Of a stretch of DNA of 64,000 nucleotides, positions 54,384 to 64,000 are shown piece by piece (the first letter of the stretch is position 1; every line of letters starts with the position of its first letter). The stretch lies in the NCBI RefSeq assembly GCF_021389935.1, contig NZ_CP089979.1, positions 2,895,001 to 2,959,000 of the forward strand, read 5' to 3'. Both the position numbers and the translations under genes were made by a program. Under the pieces are notes generated by a model. The model worked only from the letters and a program-made list of their open reading frames with translations, was not told where the DNA came from and searched no databases. This stretch comes from Fulvivirga ligni (GTDB lineage: Bacteria; Bacteroidota; Bacteroidia; Cytophagales; Cyclobacteriaceae).

Positions 54384-54986
54384 ATGCGCAATATTTTAGT
54401 AGTAGGATTTTTAATAGCTCTTACCATCTTTTCGAGCTGCAAAGACGAACGTTCCGATTTAGGAGACAAGTATTTTAAAAGTGGAGAGTACGATAAAGCT
54501 GTAAAGGCTTACACTGATTATCTTCACCTGGAGCCAACTCATATTAAATCTCTTTATAATAGAGGCAGGGCTTATGAAGAATTAGGTCAGCATGACAAAG
54601 CAATTGCAGATTTTAATAAAGTAATCAAAGAAGATCCATTGAATGCAAGTGCTTATTTGAGCCTGGCCAGTGATTTCTATTACAGATTACATGATTATGA
54701 GAATACAATCTTCTATGCTGAAAAAGCATTAAAGTACAATGAAGACAATGCTACAGCCCATACTATTAAAGGTAAGGCATTCCAAAAATTAGGAAAGTTA
54801 GAGGAAGCTATGTCTGCTTATAATGACGCCATAAGTGTAGATAAGGAGTTTGCAGATGCTTATCTATCAAGAGGTTTGTTGAGAATTCATTTAAAGCAAA
54901 CGAGCAGAGCTTGTACAGATTTCAAATTGGCTAAATCTTTAGGCTCATCAAGTGCTGATCAGGTAGTTAGCAAATACTGTAAATAG
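54384..54986 (+). CDS. TPR lipoprotein
   Basis: About 200 residues from the ATG at 54384; a GTG at 54345 is open but the ATG gives a lipobox with Cys19 (TIFSSC). Four to five tetratricopeptide repeats fill the mature protein (YDKAVKAYTDYLHLEPTHIKS, then HDKAIADFNKVIKEDPLNAS-type units). It is a periplasmic-facing scaffold for protein contacts. The partner is not apparent. It is followed by a strong terminator. Confidence 0.9.
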   Translation: MRNILVVGFLIALTIFSSCKDERSDLGDKYFKSGEYDKAVKAYTDYLHLEPTHIKSLYNRGRAYEELGQHDKAIADFNKVIKEDPLNASAYLSLASDFYYRLHDYENTIFYAEKALKYNEDNATAHTIKGKAFQKLGKLEEAMSAYNDAISVDKEFADAYLSRGLLRIHLKQTSRACTDFKLAKSLGSSSADQVVSKYCK

Positions 54987-55009
54987 TAGAAAGATAATAG
55001 CGAAATAGT

Positions 55010-55042
55010 AAGGCGAAGTGGTATACCACTTCGCCTTTTTTT
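55010..55042 (+). terminator. intrinsic terminator
   Basis: A perfect 28-bp palindrome (AAGGCGAAGTGGTA and its complement, 55010-55037) followed by a run of T residues. It ends the TPR lipoprotein transcript. Confidence 0.88.
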
Positions 55043-55425
55043 GTTTATATACGCTTTAATTGAATTTTTTTAAGGTTGAAAATAATTTTTACCAAATTTG
55101 TTAGGGATAAAAGAATCCTCTTATTATCTTAAAGTTATGGCAATAACCATTTATTGTTTCAACCTAAAATGTTTACTAGTCTATTTTGGTTTTACTTAGC
55201 GTGAGCTATACGTTCGCCTCGGTTTTATCTAGATGGATCAAGTCTATTTTTTGTCACTTCCTAGGGATCCTTCCCCATTGTTTTTACTACCAATTCGCAT
55301 CCATAGATAATTTCGAGAATACAACCTTAATTTCTAACAACCTGATTATTACACACATGTGATTGGCTGTACCATGATCTAAGCATTTCGCTGCTGTGCT
55401 ATAATCAACCTAAAACCGATTTAAT
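55043..55425. other. long leader region before the subtilase gene
   Basis: About 383 bp without a convincing ORF. It has mixed composition and no recognised riboswitch or repeat. It probably holds the promoter and a long 5' leader of the giant subtilase gene; a precise -33/-7 pair could not be assigned. Confidence 0.45.
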
Positions 55426-58400
55426 ATGAAAAACATCTATTTTATAGATAAGGTCGTGCTATACCGGCATTGGCTTTTCTTATTGAGCTTTGTTTTGTCA
55501 TCATTTATGGTGTCAGCTCAGCAAGCAAGCCAGTCCAGCACCTTCAGGATCAAACTAACTGAAAGTGCAGCCCAGCGACTTGAAAAAAGTGGGATGTCTA
55601 AATCAAGACAAGGATACGTTCTTACAGGTGTCGATCAACTAGATGCCTTAAACGCACAATCATCCGTTACTTCAATGAAGCGTGTTTTCAGATCCGCAGG
55701 TAAATATGAAGCCAAGCATAGAAAGTATGGCCTTCATCTGTGGTATGAAGTGACAATTTCTAAATCTGCTGCCGGACTGGAAGCTACAAGATCAGCTTAT
55801 GATCAACTAGCCGAGGTTCAACTTACAGAGGTAGAATTGCCAAAGCGTAAGATTGGCGATGTGGATGGCCCGTATAAAGTTAACGCGCTGGATACTGTGC
55901 CCCCAAATGACCCTCAAGTAGGTCTGCAATGGCATTATAATAACACAGGACAAACTGGAGGTACTCCGGGAGCCGACATCAGCCTTTTTCAGGCTTGGGG
56001 CTTAGAAACAGGTTCTACTGATGTTATTGTAGCAGTTACCGATGGTGGTATCGATGTAGATCACCAAGACCTTGAAGGTAATATGTGGGTTAACCAGGAT
56101 GAAATCCCTGGTAACGGCATAGATGATGATAACAATGGCTACATAGATGATATCAATGGTTATGGCTTTGGTGATAACACTGGAGAAATAGCTGGTGATC
56201 TTCATGGTACTCACGTAGGTGGTACCGTTGCTGCTGAAACTAACAACGCTATTGGGGTTGCCGGTGTAGCCGGTGGTTCTGGAAGTGATGATGGTGTGAG
56301 ACTTATGTCTTGTGCGGCCTTCGGAGCTGTTGGTACTGGTGGCTTTGCTGAAACATATATATATGGTGCTGATAATGGTGCTGTAATTTCTCAAAATAGT
56401 TGGGGTTATACTCAAGCAGGCAATGTAGAGCCTTCAGTTTTAGATGCAATAGATTACTTTATAGCTGAAGCTGGATACGATGAAAATGGTGATCCTTATG
56501 GTCCAATGCAAGGGGGCGTAGTAATCTTTGCAGCAGGTAACAATGGTCAGACAGGAGAATGGTACCCTGGATTTTATCCTGCTACAATTGCTGTGGCTGG
56601 AACAGATCACAATGATAACCGTTATGTATCTTCTAACTATGGACCATGGGTAGATCTAGCTGCTCCAGCTGTAAATGTCTACAGTACTTTTCCAAATAAT
56701 CAATATGGAAGCTTAACCGGTACTTCTATGGCTTGCCCTCACGTTAGTGGTGTGGCCGCTCTTATAGTCTCTAGGTATGCTGGTTCCATTACTCCGGAGC
56801 AGGTGAGAGATCGACTGGTTCAAACTACAGATGAAGTAGGCTTGCCAGAAGGTTTTGGTTCAGGAAGATTAAATGCCTTTAATGCCCTTCAGGAAAATGA
56901 TAATATGGCTCCTGAAGTAATTGATGACCTAGCTGTGGTAGATGTATACCAAAATTCTATCATGCTTACATGGACAGCACCTTCTGATCCTGGAAATGGT
57001 TCTGCCAGTGTTTATGATTTAAGATACTCTACTGAGCCTATCACTGAAGCTAATTTTACAGATGCTACTGTGGTGGCAGATGTACCTAAGCCTAAAGCGG
57101 CCGGATCTACTGAAAGTATAGAAGTTGAGGCTTTAAATGCTAGCACTACCTATTATTTTGCTATCAGATCTTATGATTTCTTTGGAAATATATCTGATAT
57201 CTCTAATGTAGCTAGCGGTACTACTGAAAATGCTCCTGTTATAGCTGTTACTCCAGAATCGCTTGATGTTGATATCGATGCGGGTACTAACCCTATGGCT
57301 TCAGCTATGATTACTATTTCCAATAACGGTAATGGTGCAAATCTGGAATATGAAATGTCATCAGTGGTTATAAGCCAGAGCCAGTCTTTCACTAATAAAT
57401 TATTCCCTGGTGATGGTCTGAAGTCTGTTGATATGACTCGCTATGGTGCAGGTAATCCTACTGAAGGTGTAACTACACGTTCTGCCAAGGTTTCACGTAC
57501 TTCTCAGTATCAGCCTTTGGCAGATGGACTAAATATCGTTGATTCTATTTCTTATGATGAAGGAGACAATGTAGCAGAAGATTTCTTTGGTTTAACTAGT
57601 GGAGCTGCCTTTACCAGTGGTGTTCGCTTTGATGTAGATCAAGATTTCTTTACACTAACTCATGTTAAAAACTTCTACAGAACAGAAACATTAGCAGATC
57701 CTACTACTATAGTAGAAATCTATAAAGGAGACACGTATATAACTGCTGAGTTATTACTTTCTCAAGAGGTAACTTATTCAAGTGAAGAAGGTGAGTATTT
57801 CACTATTCCTTTAGAAGTACCTCAAACATTTGCTCAAGGTGATGTTTTCTGGGTAGTAACTAAGTTCCCTAACGGAATTAACTACCCTCAAGGATCTGAC
57901 GTTGATTTTACCCCACGTCCAAATACTTTCTTTTATAGTGTAGATGGTGGTTCTAGTTTAGAAGCACTTCCTTATACTTTAAAAGTTAGAGCATTGAGCG
58001 CTTCAGGTCTTGGTATCAACTGGATTACTTTTGACCCTCAGGAAGGTTCAATTGCTCCTGGAGAATCAGAAGATGTAGAAGTGAAATTTGATGCTACATA
58101 TATTCCTAATGGAGAGTATGCTGTAAATATCAATGTAAATAACAATGATCCTAATAATCCAATAGCTACAGTTCCGGCTGATGTAACCATAAGTGGTCAG
58201 GTAGCCGATATAATTATTAGCGATGAGTTATTAGAATTTGGAAGTGTTTTCATCGGTAATTCTGAAACTTTACCATTAACCATCGCCAATGATGGCTTAG
58301 GTGATTTGGAAATAAGTGAAATTTCTACTTCGGGTTTTGCTTTCTCTGTAGAGCCTTCGTCTTTATCTATAGCTCCAGGTGGAGAGGCTACTGTAATGGT

Positions 58401-61400
58401 AACTTTCAGCCCGGCATATGCAGGTAATATCAATGGAACTTTGACGCTAAGCAGCAATTCAGGTACTGAAGAAGTTGTGCTAGTTGGAGTAGGTACATCA
58501 CCGCCTGTAATAGGAGTTACTCCAGACGCGGTATCTGCTACTTTGGATGCTGGTGAAACCACTACTGAGACTATAGAAATTACTAACTATGGTAACTATC
58601 CTTTAACATTCTCATTCCCTGAATTAGCAGTTGACCAGTTGTTAGCTGATCCCTCTGTGGAATTGAATAACACTAGTTTCATAGAGTTTGAAGAACTTAC
58701 CAGCAAAGAGCAGCAGGATACCAGAGTTGGTCATCCAGTGCTACTTGGTGCGGGTGCAGATACAGACTTTGGTTACAAATGGATAGACAGCGAAGAAGCT
58801 GGAGGTCCACTTTATGCCTGGGATGATATCTCTGAAACTGGAACTGAGATTAACTTAAATAGTGATGATGGATCTACTGAAGTTGAACTACCATTTACGT
58901 TCAGTTTCTATGGTGAAGATCACGATGCGGTATTGGTTGGTTCTAACGGTTATCTAACCTTCGGAACTACAGGTGGAGATTATACTAATGATCAAATTCC
59001 TAGTTCAAATACGCCTAATGATTTCATAGCCCCTTTCTGGGATGACCTTCGTCCTGGTTCTGCAAGAGGTAACATGTATTATGAAATTAAGGGTGGAAAA
59101 CTAATTGTTCAGTACGAAGAAGTAGGAAATTATGCCGCTTCAGGTACTGCTACATTCCAGGTAGTACTTTATAGTAATGGTACTATTAACTTCTACTATA
59201 AGAGTATGAGTACTTTGGTGAATAATCAGAGCGCAACAATAGGAATAGAAAATGCTGATGCTTCAGATGGCATGCAAATAGCTTTCAATAGCGAGTATGT
59301 TAAAGATAGCTTGGCGGTAACTATTATGCCTCCTTCACCAAATTTCTTAACTGATGCTAATCCTTTAACTGGTATTGTACCTGTTAACTCTTCTGTAACT
59401 GTAGAAGTAACACTAGATGCTACTGAATTGAATGATGGTGTTTACATGAATGATTTAATCATTTCTAGTAATGATCCTTTCAATTCTGAGGTTTCAGTGC
59501 CATTTGAACTTACTGTAATTGGATATCCTGTAATTGCTGTAGAGCCAGATACAATTGAGTTTGATAGCCTATTCGTAGGTTTAACTCAAACGGCTTCATT
59601 AACAGTGGTGAACACAGGGTCTAAAGTTTTAGAAGTATCAAGTATTACTAATTCAGATCCTCAGTTTGAGGTTGATTTTACTGGTCCTGTTTCTGTGGAC
59701 CCAGGTTCAGGAATTAATGTTCCTGTAACATTTGCTCCTACTACTGTAGGTTTAATCACAGATGAGTTAGTGATCATGAGCAATGATACTGAAGGAAACG
59801 AATATCTTACTGTTCCTTTAATGGGAGTAGGGGTAGATCCTCCAGTGATCAATGTATCTCCTGATTCAATAGTAGCTACTGTTGAGGCAGGTGAGATTGC
59901 ATATGATACACTTACAATTGAAAATACAGGTGGATATGACCTGATTTATTCTCTTGCTGGTACTTATTGGTTCAAAACTGAAGAGGTGCAGCAATCTTCT
60001 AATGCCGATATCATTGACTTTGGTAATATTTACCTGGGTAAAGGCGTGGAAGATCCTAGAACTGGTTACCCAGCCAGAAATGGTGGTGGTGCAGATAATA
60101 GCTTCGGTTATATCTGGGAAGATAATAAAGACGGTGGTGGTCCTGAGTATGACTGGACTGACATAGAAGGTTCTGGAACCGACATTACAAATGACCTGGT
60201 AGAGGTAACTATATTTGGAACATTTGCTGATGGTGCGAAAAAAGTACCTTTAGGTTTCGATTTCACTTTCTATGGAAATACATATGATTCAATTTGGGTA
60301 TCTGCTAATGGACTAATGTCTTTCACAGAGCCAGGATCAACTATTTCAAATTCTCAAATTCCTACAGCTAACACAGTAAATAATTTAATAGCAGGTCTTT
60401 GGGATGATCTTGAGCCAGGTGCAATTCAAGGTACAGTAGTGTATGAAGCATCTGAAGATATGTTCGTTGCCCAGTTTACTGATGTAGCCAGATATGGATC
60501 CAGCGCAGAAGGTACAGTTACCTTCCAAATGATTGTTTATCCTAACGGAAACATTAAGCTTCAGTATGCTGATGTGGAAACTGCCAACTTTGATGATGAG
60601 GCTACTATAGGTATTGAAAATGCTACTGGTACTGACGGTGCTCAGGTTGTATTTAACAATACTTACGTAGAGGATGGTCTTGCATTGATGTTTGAGCCTC
60701 CGGTAATGGGAGTAGTTGCTCCAGGAGAAACTGCCGTTATAGCAGTGGCGCTTGATGCAACAGGACTTAATGATGGTGTTTACACAGATGACGTTGTTAT
60801 CAGTAGTAACGATCCTGTAACTCCTGAGGTGATCATTCCAGTAACATTAACTGTAAATGGAATGCCTGAAATCACAGCAACTCCAGATTCACTTGATTTT
60901 GGAGAGGTGTATGTTCATGCAGATTCATCATTCAGCAAATCACTGGATGTAACAATTACGAACTCAGGTTCTAAGTTGTTAACAGTAGATACAGTTTACA
61001 TTGATGGACCAGGATTTATGCTTAGTGATTATGAAGCATTTACTTTAGATCCACATGATGAGAAAACTCTTACTGTAACATTTACGCCAGATTCAGTAAT
61101 GGAGTATACCGCTTCATTAGTATTTGAAAGTGATAGTGAAACTGATAGTTTATATTCCGTAGCGCTTATGGGTGAAGGTGTTATGCCACCAGTATTCACA
61201 GTATCTGAAGATTCTATTTACTTAGAATTATTAAGTGACGAGATAGCTACTGATTATATCACGATTGCTAATGATGGTGGTAGCTTATTGACTTATGAGA
61301 CTGCAGTTCAGTTTTCTTTAGGAGTAAGCACTCAGTCTGCACCTAAGCCAGTAACCTATGAGGGAGCACCTAACTTGCCTATGGCTAGTGCTAATGCTTC

Positions 61401-63243
61401 ACCGGTTGTTGCTAAGGCTAAATTTGATGAAGGTCCGGTATTTACCGATTCTTTAGCTTACGATCCTAATGCAACGGCAGAAGATTTTGTGGGTATCCCT
61501 GATCCTACATTACCTTTCTCATCGGCGACTAAGTTTACTGCACCTTCTTCAGGATTCTCACTTACACACTTGAGAAACTTCTACAGAACAGAAGGAAGTA
61601 CTGAGCCTATCATTCTTGAGGTTTATAAAGGGGGAGCTAACCCAGTAGTGGGAGAGTTGCTTACTTCTCAAGAAGTGACAGGTGGAGGCACAGAAGGTAA
61701 CTTCGAATTAATAACACTTGAATCTCCTCAGTCATTTGCAGGTGGAGAAACTTTCTGGGTAGTGTTCCATTATCCTACAAGTATTGTATTCTCGCAAGGA
61801 ATCAATACAGGTATAACAGGTGTTGAAGGTATATTCATGTATAGCAACAATGGTGGCATTAGCTACAATCCAGCTGAGGTTGATCTTCCAGGTGTAGCCT
61901 TTAAAGTGAGAGCTTTAGAGTCAGTGGCTGCATGGTTAACTTTATCTCCAGAGTCTGGCGAATTAGCGCCTGCTGAAACTCAGGATATTGAGGCAACTAT
62001 GAGTGCTGAAATAGCTGGTCCTGGTGAGCATTCTGCTAGTGTGATGATCTATACTAATGATCCATTCAAGCCTATGGCTTCTATTCCGGTAACTATCCAT
62101 GTGAACCAATTACCTGAGTTTACTGAGTACCCTATGGATACTATCACAGTAAATGAAACTGGTGAAGTTACTGTAACTCTGAAAGCAGTAGATTATGATG
62201 GTGAGATTATGGTTTACACTCTTGACGAGATGTATCAAAATGCTACGTTCACAGCTTATGCTGATTCTGCAGTAGTTCATTTTGAGCCTTCTTATGAGCA
62301 AAGTGGATATTATACTTTCACAGTTCATGCTATGGATAATAAAGGAGAGATCTCTGAGGTTTCTTTTGTAGTAGAGGTACTAGATGTAAACAGACCTCCA
62401 GTAATCGTTAAGGAAATCGGTACTAAAAAGTACAATGCTGGAGATAGCTTTGATGTAATTGATCTGTCTGCTTACATTCAAGATCCAGATAGAGAACCAT
62501 GTACATTTACTGCTACCGCTATGAGTACAGAAATCATAGACTTAGAAGTAGTTGGTAAATTGTTATACATCACACCATTAAAGAAAGGTAATACTTTCGT
62601 GAGCATTATTGCTGAAGATGGAAGAGGTGGTATAATAGGTACATCATTCCAGGTGAAAGTGAAGAAAGCGAATGCTAACCCTGTAGTAGTGAAAGCTACT
62701 GAAGATCAGGATTTTGCTTCTGAATCTGAGTCTGTAGTATTCAAACTATCTGAAATGTTTGAAGATCCTGATGGTGATGCTCTTTACTATGAAGCTTCTT
62801 CTAGTGATGAGGACGTAGTTACAGTAGTAGTAGCTGAAGATATCCTGGTTATGGTGAAACATAATCCTGGTGAAGCTAATATTACAGTAAACGCCATGGA
62901 CGGAAAAGGCGGATTAGCATCTACTTCTTTCTTAACGAAAGTAGGAAGAGTAACAGGTGTTGAAGGTGCATTTGACGGTAAAGAAATTGCTCTAAGCAAT
63001 TATCCTAACCCGATGATGTCTACAACAACTATTTCTTACGTTCTGAAAGATGCTAAGAATGTTAATATCCAAATTCTTACTACTGATGGTAGATTAATAA
63101 GAACTTTAGTAAATGAAAAACAAAGTGCTTCTAAGCATGAGTTAGTTCATGATAGAAAAGGTCTTAACCAAGGATTATATTTATATAGAATCCAAGTAGG
63201 AGATGAGGTATACTATAGAAGATTAGCGGTTTCTAACCAATAA
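55426..63243 (+). CDS. giant T9SS-secreted subtilisin-like (S8) protease
   Basis: A 2605-residue exported protease. After a signal peptide (about 1-31) and a propeptide-like region, the S8 domain carries Asp206, His263, oxyanion Asn372 and Ser434 (GTSMACPH), with an Asp/Asn-rich loop near 228-245 that may bind calcium. An FN3 domain follows (about 495-610). Then come ASH/choice-of-anchor-D-like beta-sandwiches, two copies of a 'WDD' beta-domain, and two copies of a 'NFYRTE' module at both ends of that array. Cadherin-like domains and a T9SS type A tail (YPNPMMSTTT) complete it. It should digest extracellular protein; module roles are inferred. Codon use leans to GCT/ACT/TCT, consistent with high expression. 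Confidence 0.9.
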   Translation: MKNIYFIDKVVLYRHWLFLLSFVLSSFMVSAQQASQSSTFRIKLTESAAQRLEKSGMSKSRQGYVLTGVDQLDALNAQSSVTSMKRVFRSAGKYEAKHRKYGLHLWYEVTISKSAAGLEATRSAYDQLAEVQLTEVELPKRKIGDVDGPYKVNALDTVPPNDPQVGLQWHYNNTGQTGGTPGADISLFQAWGLETGSTDVIVAVTDGGIDVDHQDLEGNMWVNQDEIPGNGIDDDNNGYIDDINGYGFGDNTGEIAGDLHGTHVGGTVAAETNNAIGVAGVAGGSGSDDGVRLMSCAAFGAVGTGGFAETYIYGADNGAVISQNSWGYTQAGNVEPSVLDAIDYFIAEAGYDENGDPYGPMQGGVVIFAAGNNGQTGEWYPGFYPATIAVAGTDHNDNRYVSSNYGPWVDLAAPAVNVYSTFPNNQYGSLTGTSMACPHVSGVAALIVSRYAGSITPEQVRDRLVQTTDEVGLPEGFGSGRLNAFNALQENDNMAPEVIDDLAVVDVYQNSIMLTWTAPSDPGNGSASVYDLRYSTEPITEANFTDATVVADVPKPKAAGSTESIEVEALNASTTYYFAIRSYDFFGNISDISNVASGTTENAPVIAVTPESLDVDIDAGTNPMASAMITISNNGNGANLEYEMSSVVISQSQSFTNKLFPGDGLKSVDMTRYGAGNPTEGVTTRSAKVSRTSQYQPLADGLNIVDSISYDEGDNVAEDFFGLTSGAAFTSGVRFDVDQDFFTLTHVKNFYRTETLADPTTIVEIYKGDTYITAELLLSQEVTYSSEEGEYFTIPLEVPQTFAQGDVFWVVTKFPNGINYPQGSDVDFTPRPNTFFYSVDGGSSLEALPYTLKVRALSASGLGINWITFDPQEGSIAPGESEDVEVKFDATYIPNGEYAVNINVNNNDPNNPIATVPADVTISGQVADIIISDELLEFGSVFIGNSETLPLTIANDGLGDLEISEISTSGFAFSVEPSSLSIAPGGEATVMVTFSPAYAGNINGTLTLSSNSGTEEVVLVGVGTSPPVIGVTPDAVSATLDAGETTTETIEITNYGNYPLTFSFPELAVDQLLADPSVELNNTSFIEFEELTSKEQQDTRVGHPVLLGAGADTDFGYKWIDSEEAGGPLYAWDDISETGTEINLNSDDGSTEVELPFTFSFYGEDHDAVLVGSNGYLTFGTTGGDYTNDQIPSSNTPNDFIAPFWDDLRPGSARGNMYYEIKGGKLIVQYEEVGNYAASGTATFQVVLYSNGTINFYYKSMSTLVNNQSATIGIENADASDGMQIAFNSEYVKDSLAVTIMPPSPNFLTDANPLTGIVPVNSSVTVEVTLDATELNDGVYMNDLIISSNDPFNSEVSVPFELTVIGYPVIAVEPDTIEFDSLFVGLTQTASLTVVNTGSKVLEVSSITNSDPQFEVDFTGPVSVDPGSGINVPVTFAPTTVGLITDELVIMSNDTEGNEYLTVPLMGVGVDPPVINVSPDSIVATVEAGEIAYDTLTIENTGGYDLIYSLAGTYWFKTEEVQQSSNADIIDFGNIYLGKGVEDPRTGYPARNGGGADNSFGYIWEDNKDGGGPEYDWTDIEGSGTDITNDLVEVTIFGTFADGAKKVPLGFDFTFYGNTYDSIWVSANGLMSFTEPGSTISNSQIPTANTVNNLIAGLWDDLEPGAIQGTVVYEASEDMFVAQFTDVARYGSSAEGTVTFQMIVYPNGNIKLQYADVETANFDDEATIGIENATGTDGAQVVFNNTYVEDGLALMFEPPVMGVVAPGETAVIAVALDATGLNDGVYTDDVVISSNDPVTPEVIIPVTLTVNGMPEITATPDSLDFGEVYVHADSSFSKSLDVTITNSGSKLLTVDTVYIDGPGFMLSDYEAFTLDPHDEKTLTVTFTPDSVMEYTASLVFESDSETDSLYSVALMGEGVMPPVFTVSEDSIYLELLSDEIATDYITIANDGGSLLTYETAVQFSLGVSTQSAPKPVTYEGAPNLPMASANASPVVAKAKFDEGPVFTDSLAYDPNATAEDFVGIPDPTLPFSSATKFTAPSSGFSLTHLRNFYRTEGSTEPIILEVYKGGANPVVGELLTSQEVTGGGTEGNFELITLESPQSFAGGETFWVVFHYPTSIVFSQGINTGITGVEGIFMYSNNGGISYNPAEVDLPGVAFKVRALESVAAWLTLSPESGELAPAETQDIEATMSAEIAGPGEHSASVMIYTNDPFKPMASIPVTIHVNQLPEFTEYPMDTITVNETGEVTVTLKAVDYDGEIMVYTLDEMYQNATFTAYADSAVVHFEPSYEQSGYYTFTVHAMDNKGEISEVSFVVEVLDVNRPPVIVKEIGTKKYNAGDSFDVIDLSAYIQDPDREPCTFTATAMSTEIIDLEVVGKLLYITPLKKGNTFVSIIAEDGRGGIIGTSFQVKVKKANANPVVVKATEDQDFASESESVVFKLSEMFEDPDGDALYYEASSSDEDVVTVVVAEDILVMVKHNPGEANITVNAMDGKGGLASTSFLTKVGRVTGVEGAFDGKEIALSNYPNPMMSTTTISYVLKDAKNVNIQILTTDGRLIRTLVNEKQSASKHELVHDRKGLNQGLYLYRIQVGDEVYYRRLAVSNQ

Positions 63244-63264
63244 TCAACTTAAACCAAAAGTAAG

Positions 63265-63298
63265 AGAGGCAGCTTCTTCGGAGGCTGCCTCTTTTTTT
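63265..63298 (+). terminator. intrinsic terminator
   Basis: Stem AGAGGCAGC (63265-63273) pairs with GCTGCCTCT (63284-63292), followed by seven T residues. Ends the subtilase transcript. Confidence 0.85.
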
Positions 63299-63328
63299 GT
63301 TTTATCGTTATTCGAAAATTACAGGCAT

Positions 63329-63360
63329 AAAAAAAAGAGGCTTCAAAAACTGAAGCCTCT
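63329..63360 (-). terminator. intrinsic terminator for groL
   Basis: Stem AGAGGCTTCA/TGAAGCCTCT (63336-63345 and 63351-63360), with an A run on its left that reads as a T tract on the minus strand. It lies 26 bp after the groL stop. Confidence 0.85.
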
Positions 63361-63385
63361 CTTTATGCTTATGGACGTATTTTGA

Positions 63386-64000
63386 TTACATCATTCCTGG
63401 CATTCCACCACCACCTGGCATTGCAGGAGCATGATCAGCCTCAGGGATGTCAGCTACTACAGCTTCAGTAGTAAGTAATAATCCTGCGATAGAAGAAGCA
63501 TTTTCTAATGCCAATCTTGTCACTTTTGTAGGATCAATTACACCAGCTTTGATTAAGTTTTCGTATTTGTTGTCTCTTGCGTTGTAACCGAAGTCATCTT
63601 TACCTTCTCTGATCTTCTGAACGATCACAGAACCTTCCTGACCAGCGTTAGTAACGATAGTTCTCAAAGGAGCTTCGATAGCAAGTCTGATAATATTTAC
63701 ACCAGTAGCCTGATCTTCATTGTCAGTAGCAACATTTTCTAGAGCATCGATAGCTCTGATAAGTGCAACACCACCACCAGCAACTACACCTTCTTGTACA
63801 GCAGCTCTTGTAGCGTGTAGAGCATCATCAACTCTATCCTTGATCTCTTTCATTTCTACTTCAGTAGCAGCACCTACATAAAGGATAGCTACACCACCAG
63901 AAAGCTTAGCAAGTCTTTCCTGAAGTTTTTCTTTATCGTAATCAGAAGTAGTAGACTCAATTTGAGCTTTGATCTGATTAACTCTTGCATTGATATCATC
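63386..64000 (-). CDS. groL: chaperonin GroEL, C-terminal part
   Basis: The last 204 residues of GroEL; the gene continues past the window end. The frame is open through the edge and covers part of the apical/intermediate region ([27 protein letters not shown]) and the equatorial C-terminus, ending in the typical Gly-Met-rich tail GGGMPGMM. An ATG at 63853 is internal and not a start. It folds client proteins with GroES in the cytoplasm. It converges on the subtilase gene with two separate terminators between them. Confidence 0.97.
   Translation of the reverse strand, partial: DDINARVNQIKAQIESTTSDYDKEKLQERLAKLSGGVAILYVGAATEVEMKEIKDRVDDALHATRAAVQEGVVAGGGVALIRAIDALENVATDNEDQATGVNIIRLAIEAPLRTIVTNAGQEGSVIVQKIREGKDDFGYNARDNKYENLIKAGVIDPTKVTRLALENASSIAGLLLTTEAVVADIPEADHAPAMPGGGGMPGMM

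Overview
This looks like a chromosomal segment from a gliding-type Bacteroidota (Cytophagales, perhaps Fulvivirga-like; the genus is a guess). Evidence: a SusC/SusD locus under an ECF sigma/FecR pair, five large secreted proteins with type IX secretion (T9SS) sorting tails, many SPII lipoproteins, AT-rich DNA of roughly 40% GC by eye, and BACON, STN and SprB-like domains. No tRNA, rRNA, CRISPR, transposase or phage gene was seen.

Layout. 1-4.3 kb: 3' end of an NAD(P)-binding SDR gene, then a leftward copper set (HMA chaperone, CopA ATPase, and an unusual HMA-AraC regulator) with a repeat-rich spacer. 4.6-12.9 kb: a T9SS-exported GxGYxYP/PA14 protein, an SDR oxidoreductase, a haem-protein + IorA + IorB molybdenum hydroxylase cluster, and a FrnE-type DsbA protein. 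13.1-25.9 kb: a polysaccharide-utilisation-like locus: ECF sigma, FecR anti-sigma, SusC with STN domain, SusD, BACON lipoprotein, calcineurin-like phosphoesterase, GH2 glycosidase. 25.9-31.5 kb: intergenic repeats, then an AraC regulator, an acetyltransferase and a cupin/alcohol dehydrogenase/aldo-keto reductase/cupin/tautomerase operon. Two genes of that operon carry single in-frame stops. Direct repeats with 21-bp spacing suggest AraC operators at two of its promoters.

32.0-35.3 kb: a cobalamin riboswitch and cobU-cobT-cobS-alpha-ribazole phosphatase (B12 lower-ligand assembly), convergent with mnmE. 36.8-47.7 kb: a PorE-like TPR/PD40/OmpA protein and three tandem T9SS paralogues with SprB-like repeats, beta-propeller-like regions and near-identical 3' ends in two of them. 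47.7-50.5 kb: mntR-mntH (Nramp fused to a universal stress domain) behind three DtxR-like palindromes. 50.6-55 kb: glycosyltransferase, dapD, a DUF3108 protein, an alpha/beta hydrolase and a TPR lipoprotein. 55.4-63.2 kb: a 2605-residue subtilase with duplicated accessory modules and a T9SS tail. 63.4-64 kb: the 3' end of groL.

Read together, the window is dominated by envelope biology: outer-membrane import, T9SS secretion, periplasmic redox enzymes and metal homeostasis. The best leads are the AraC operator pattern with two adjacent broken genes, the HMA-AraC fusion, the composite intergenic repeats, the phosphoesterase-containing SusCD locus, and the paralogue triplet with a homogenised 3' end. 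All family calls are from reading motifs; no database search was run.
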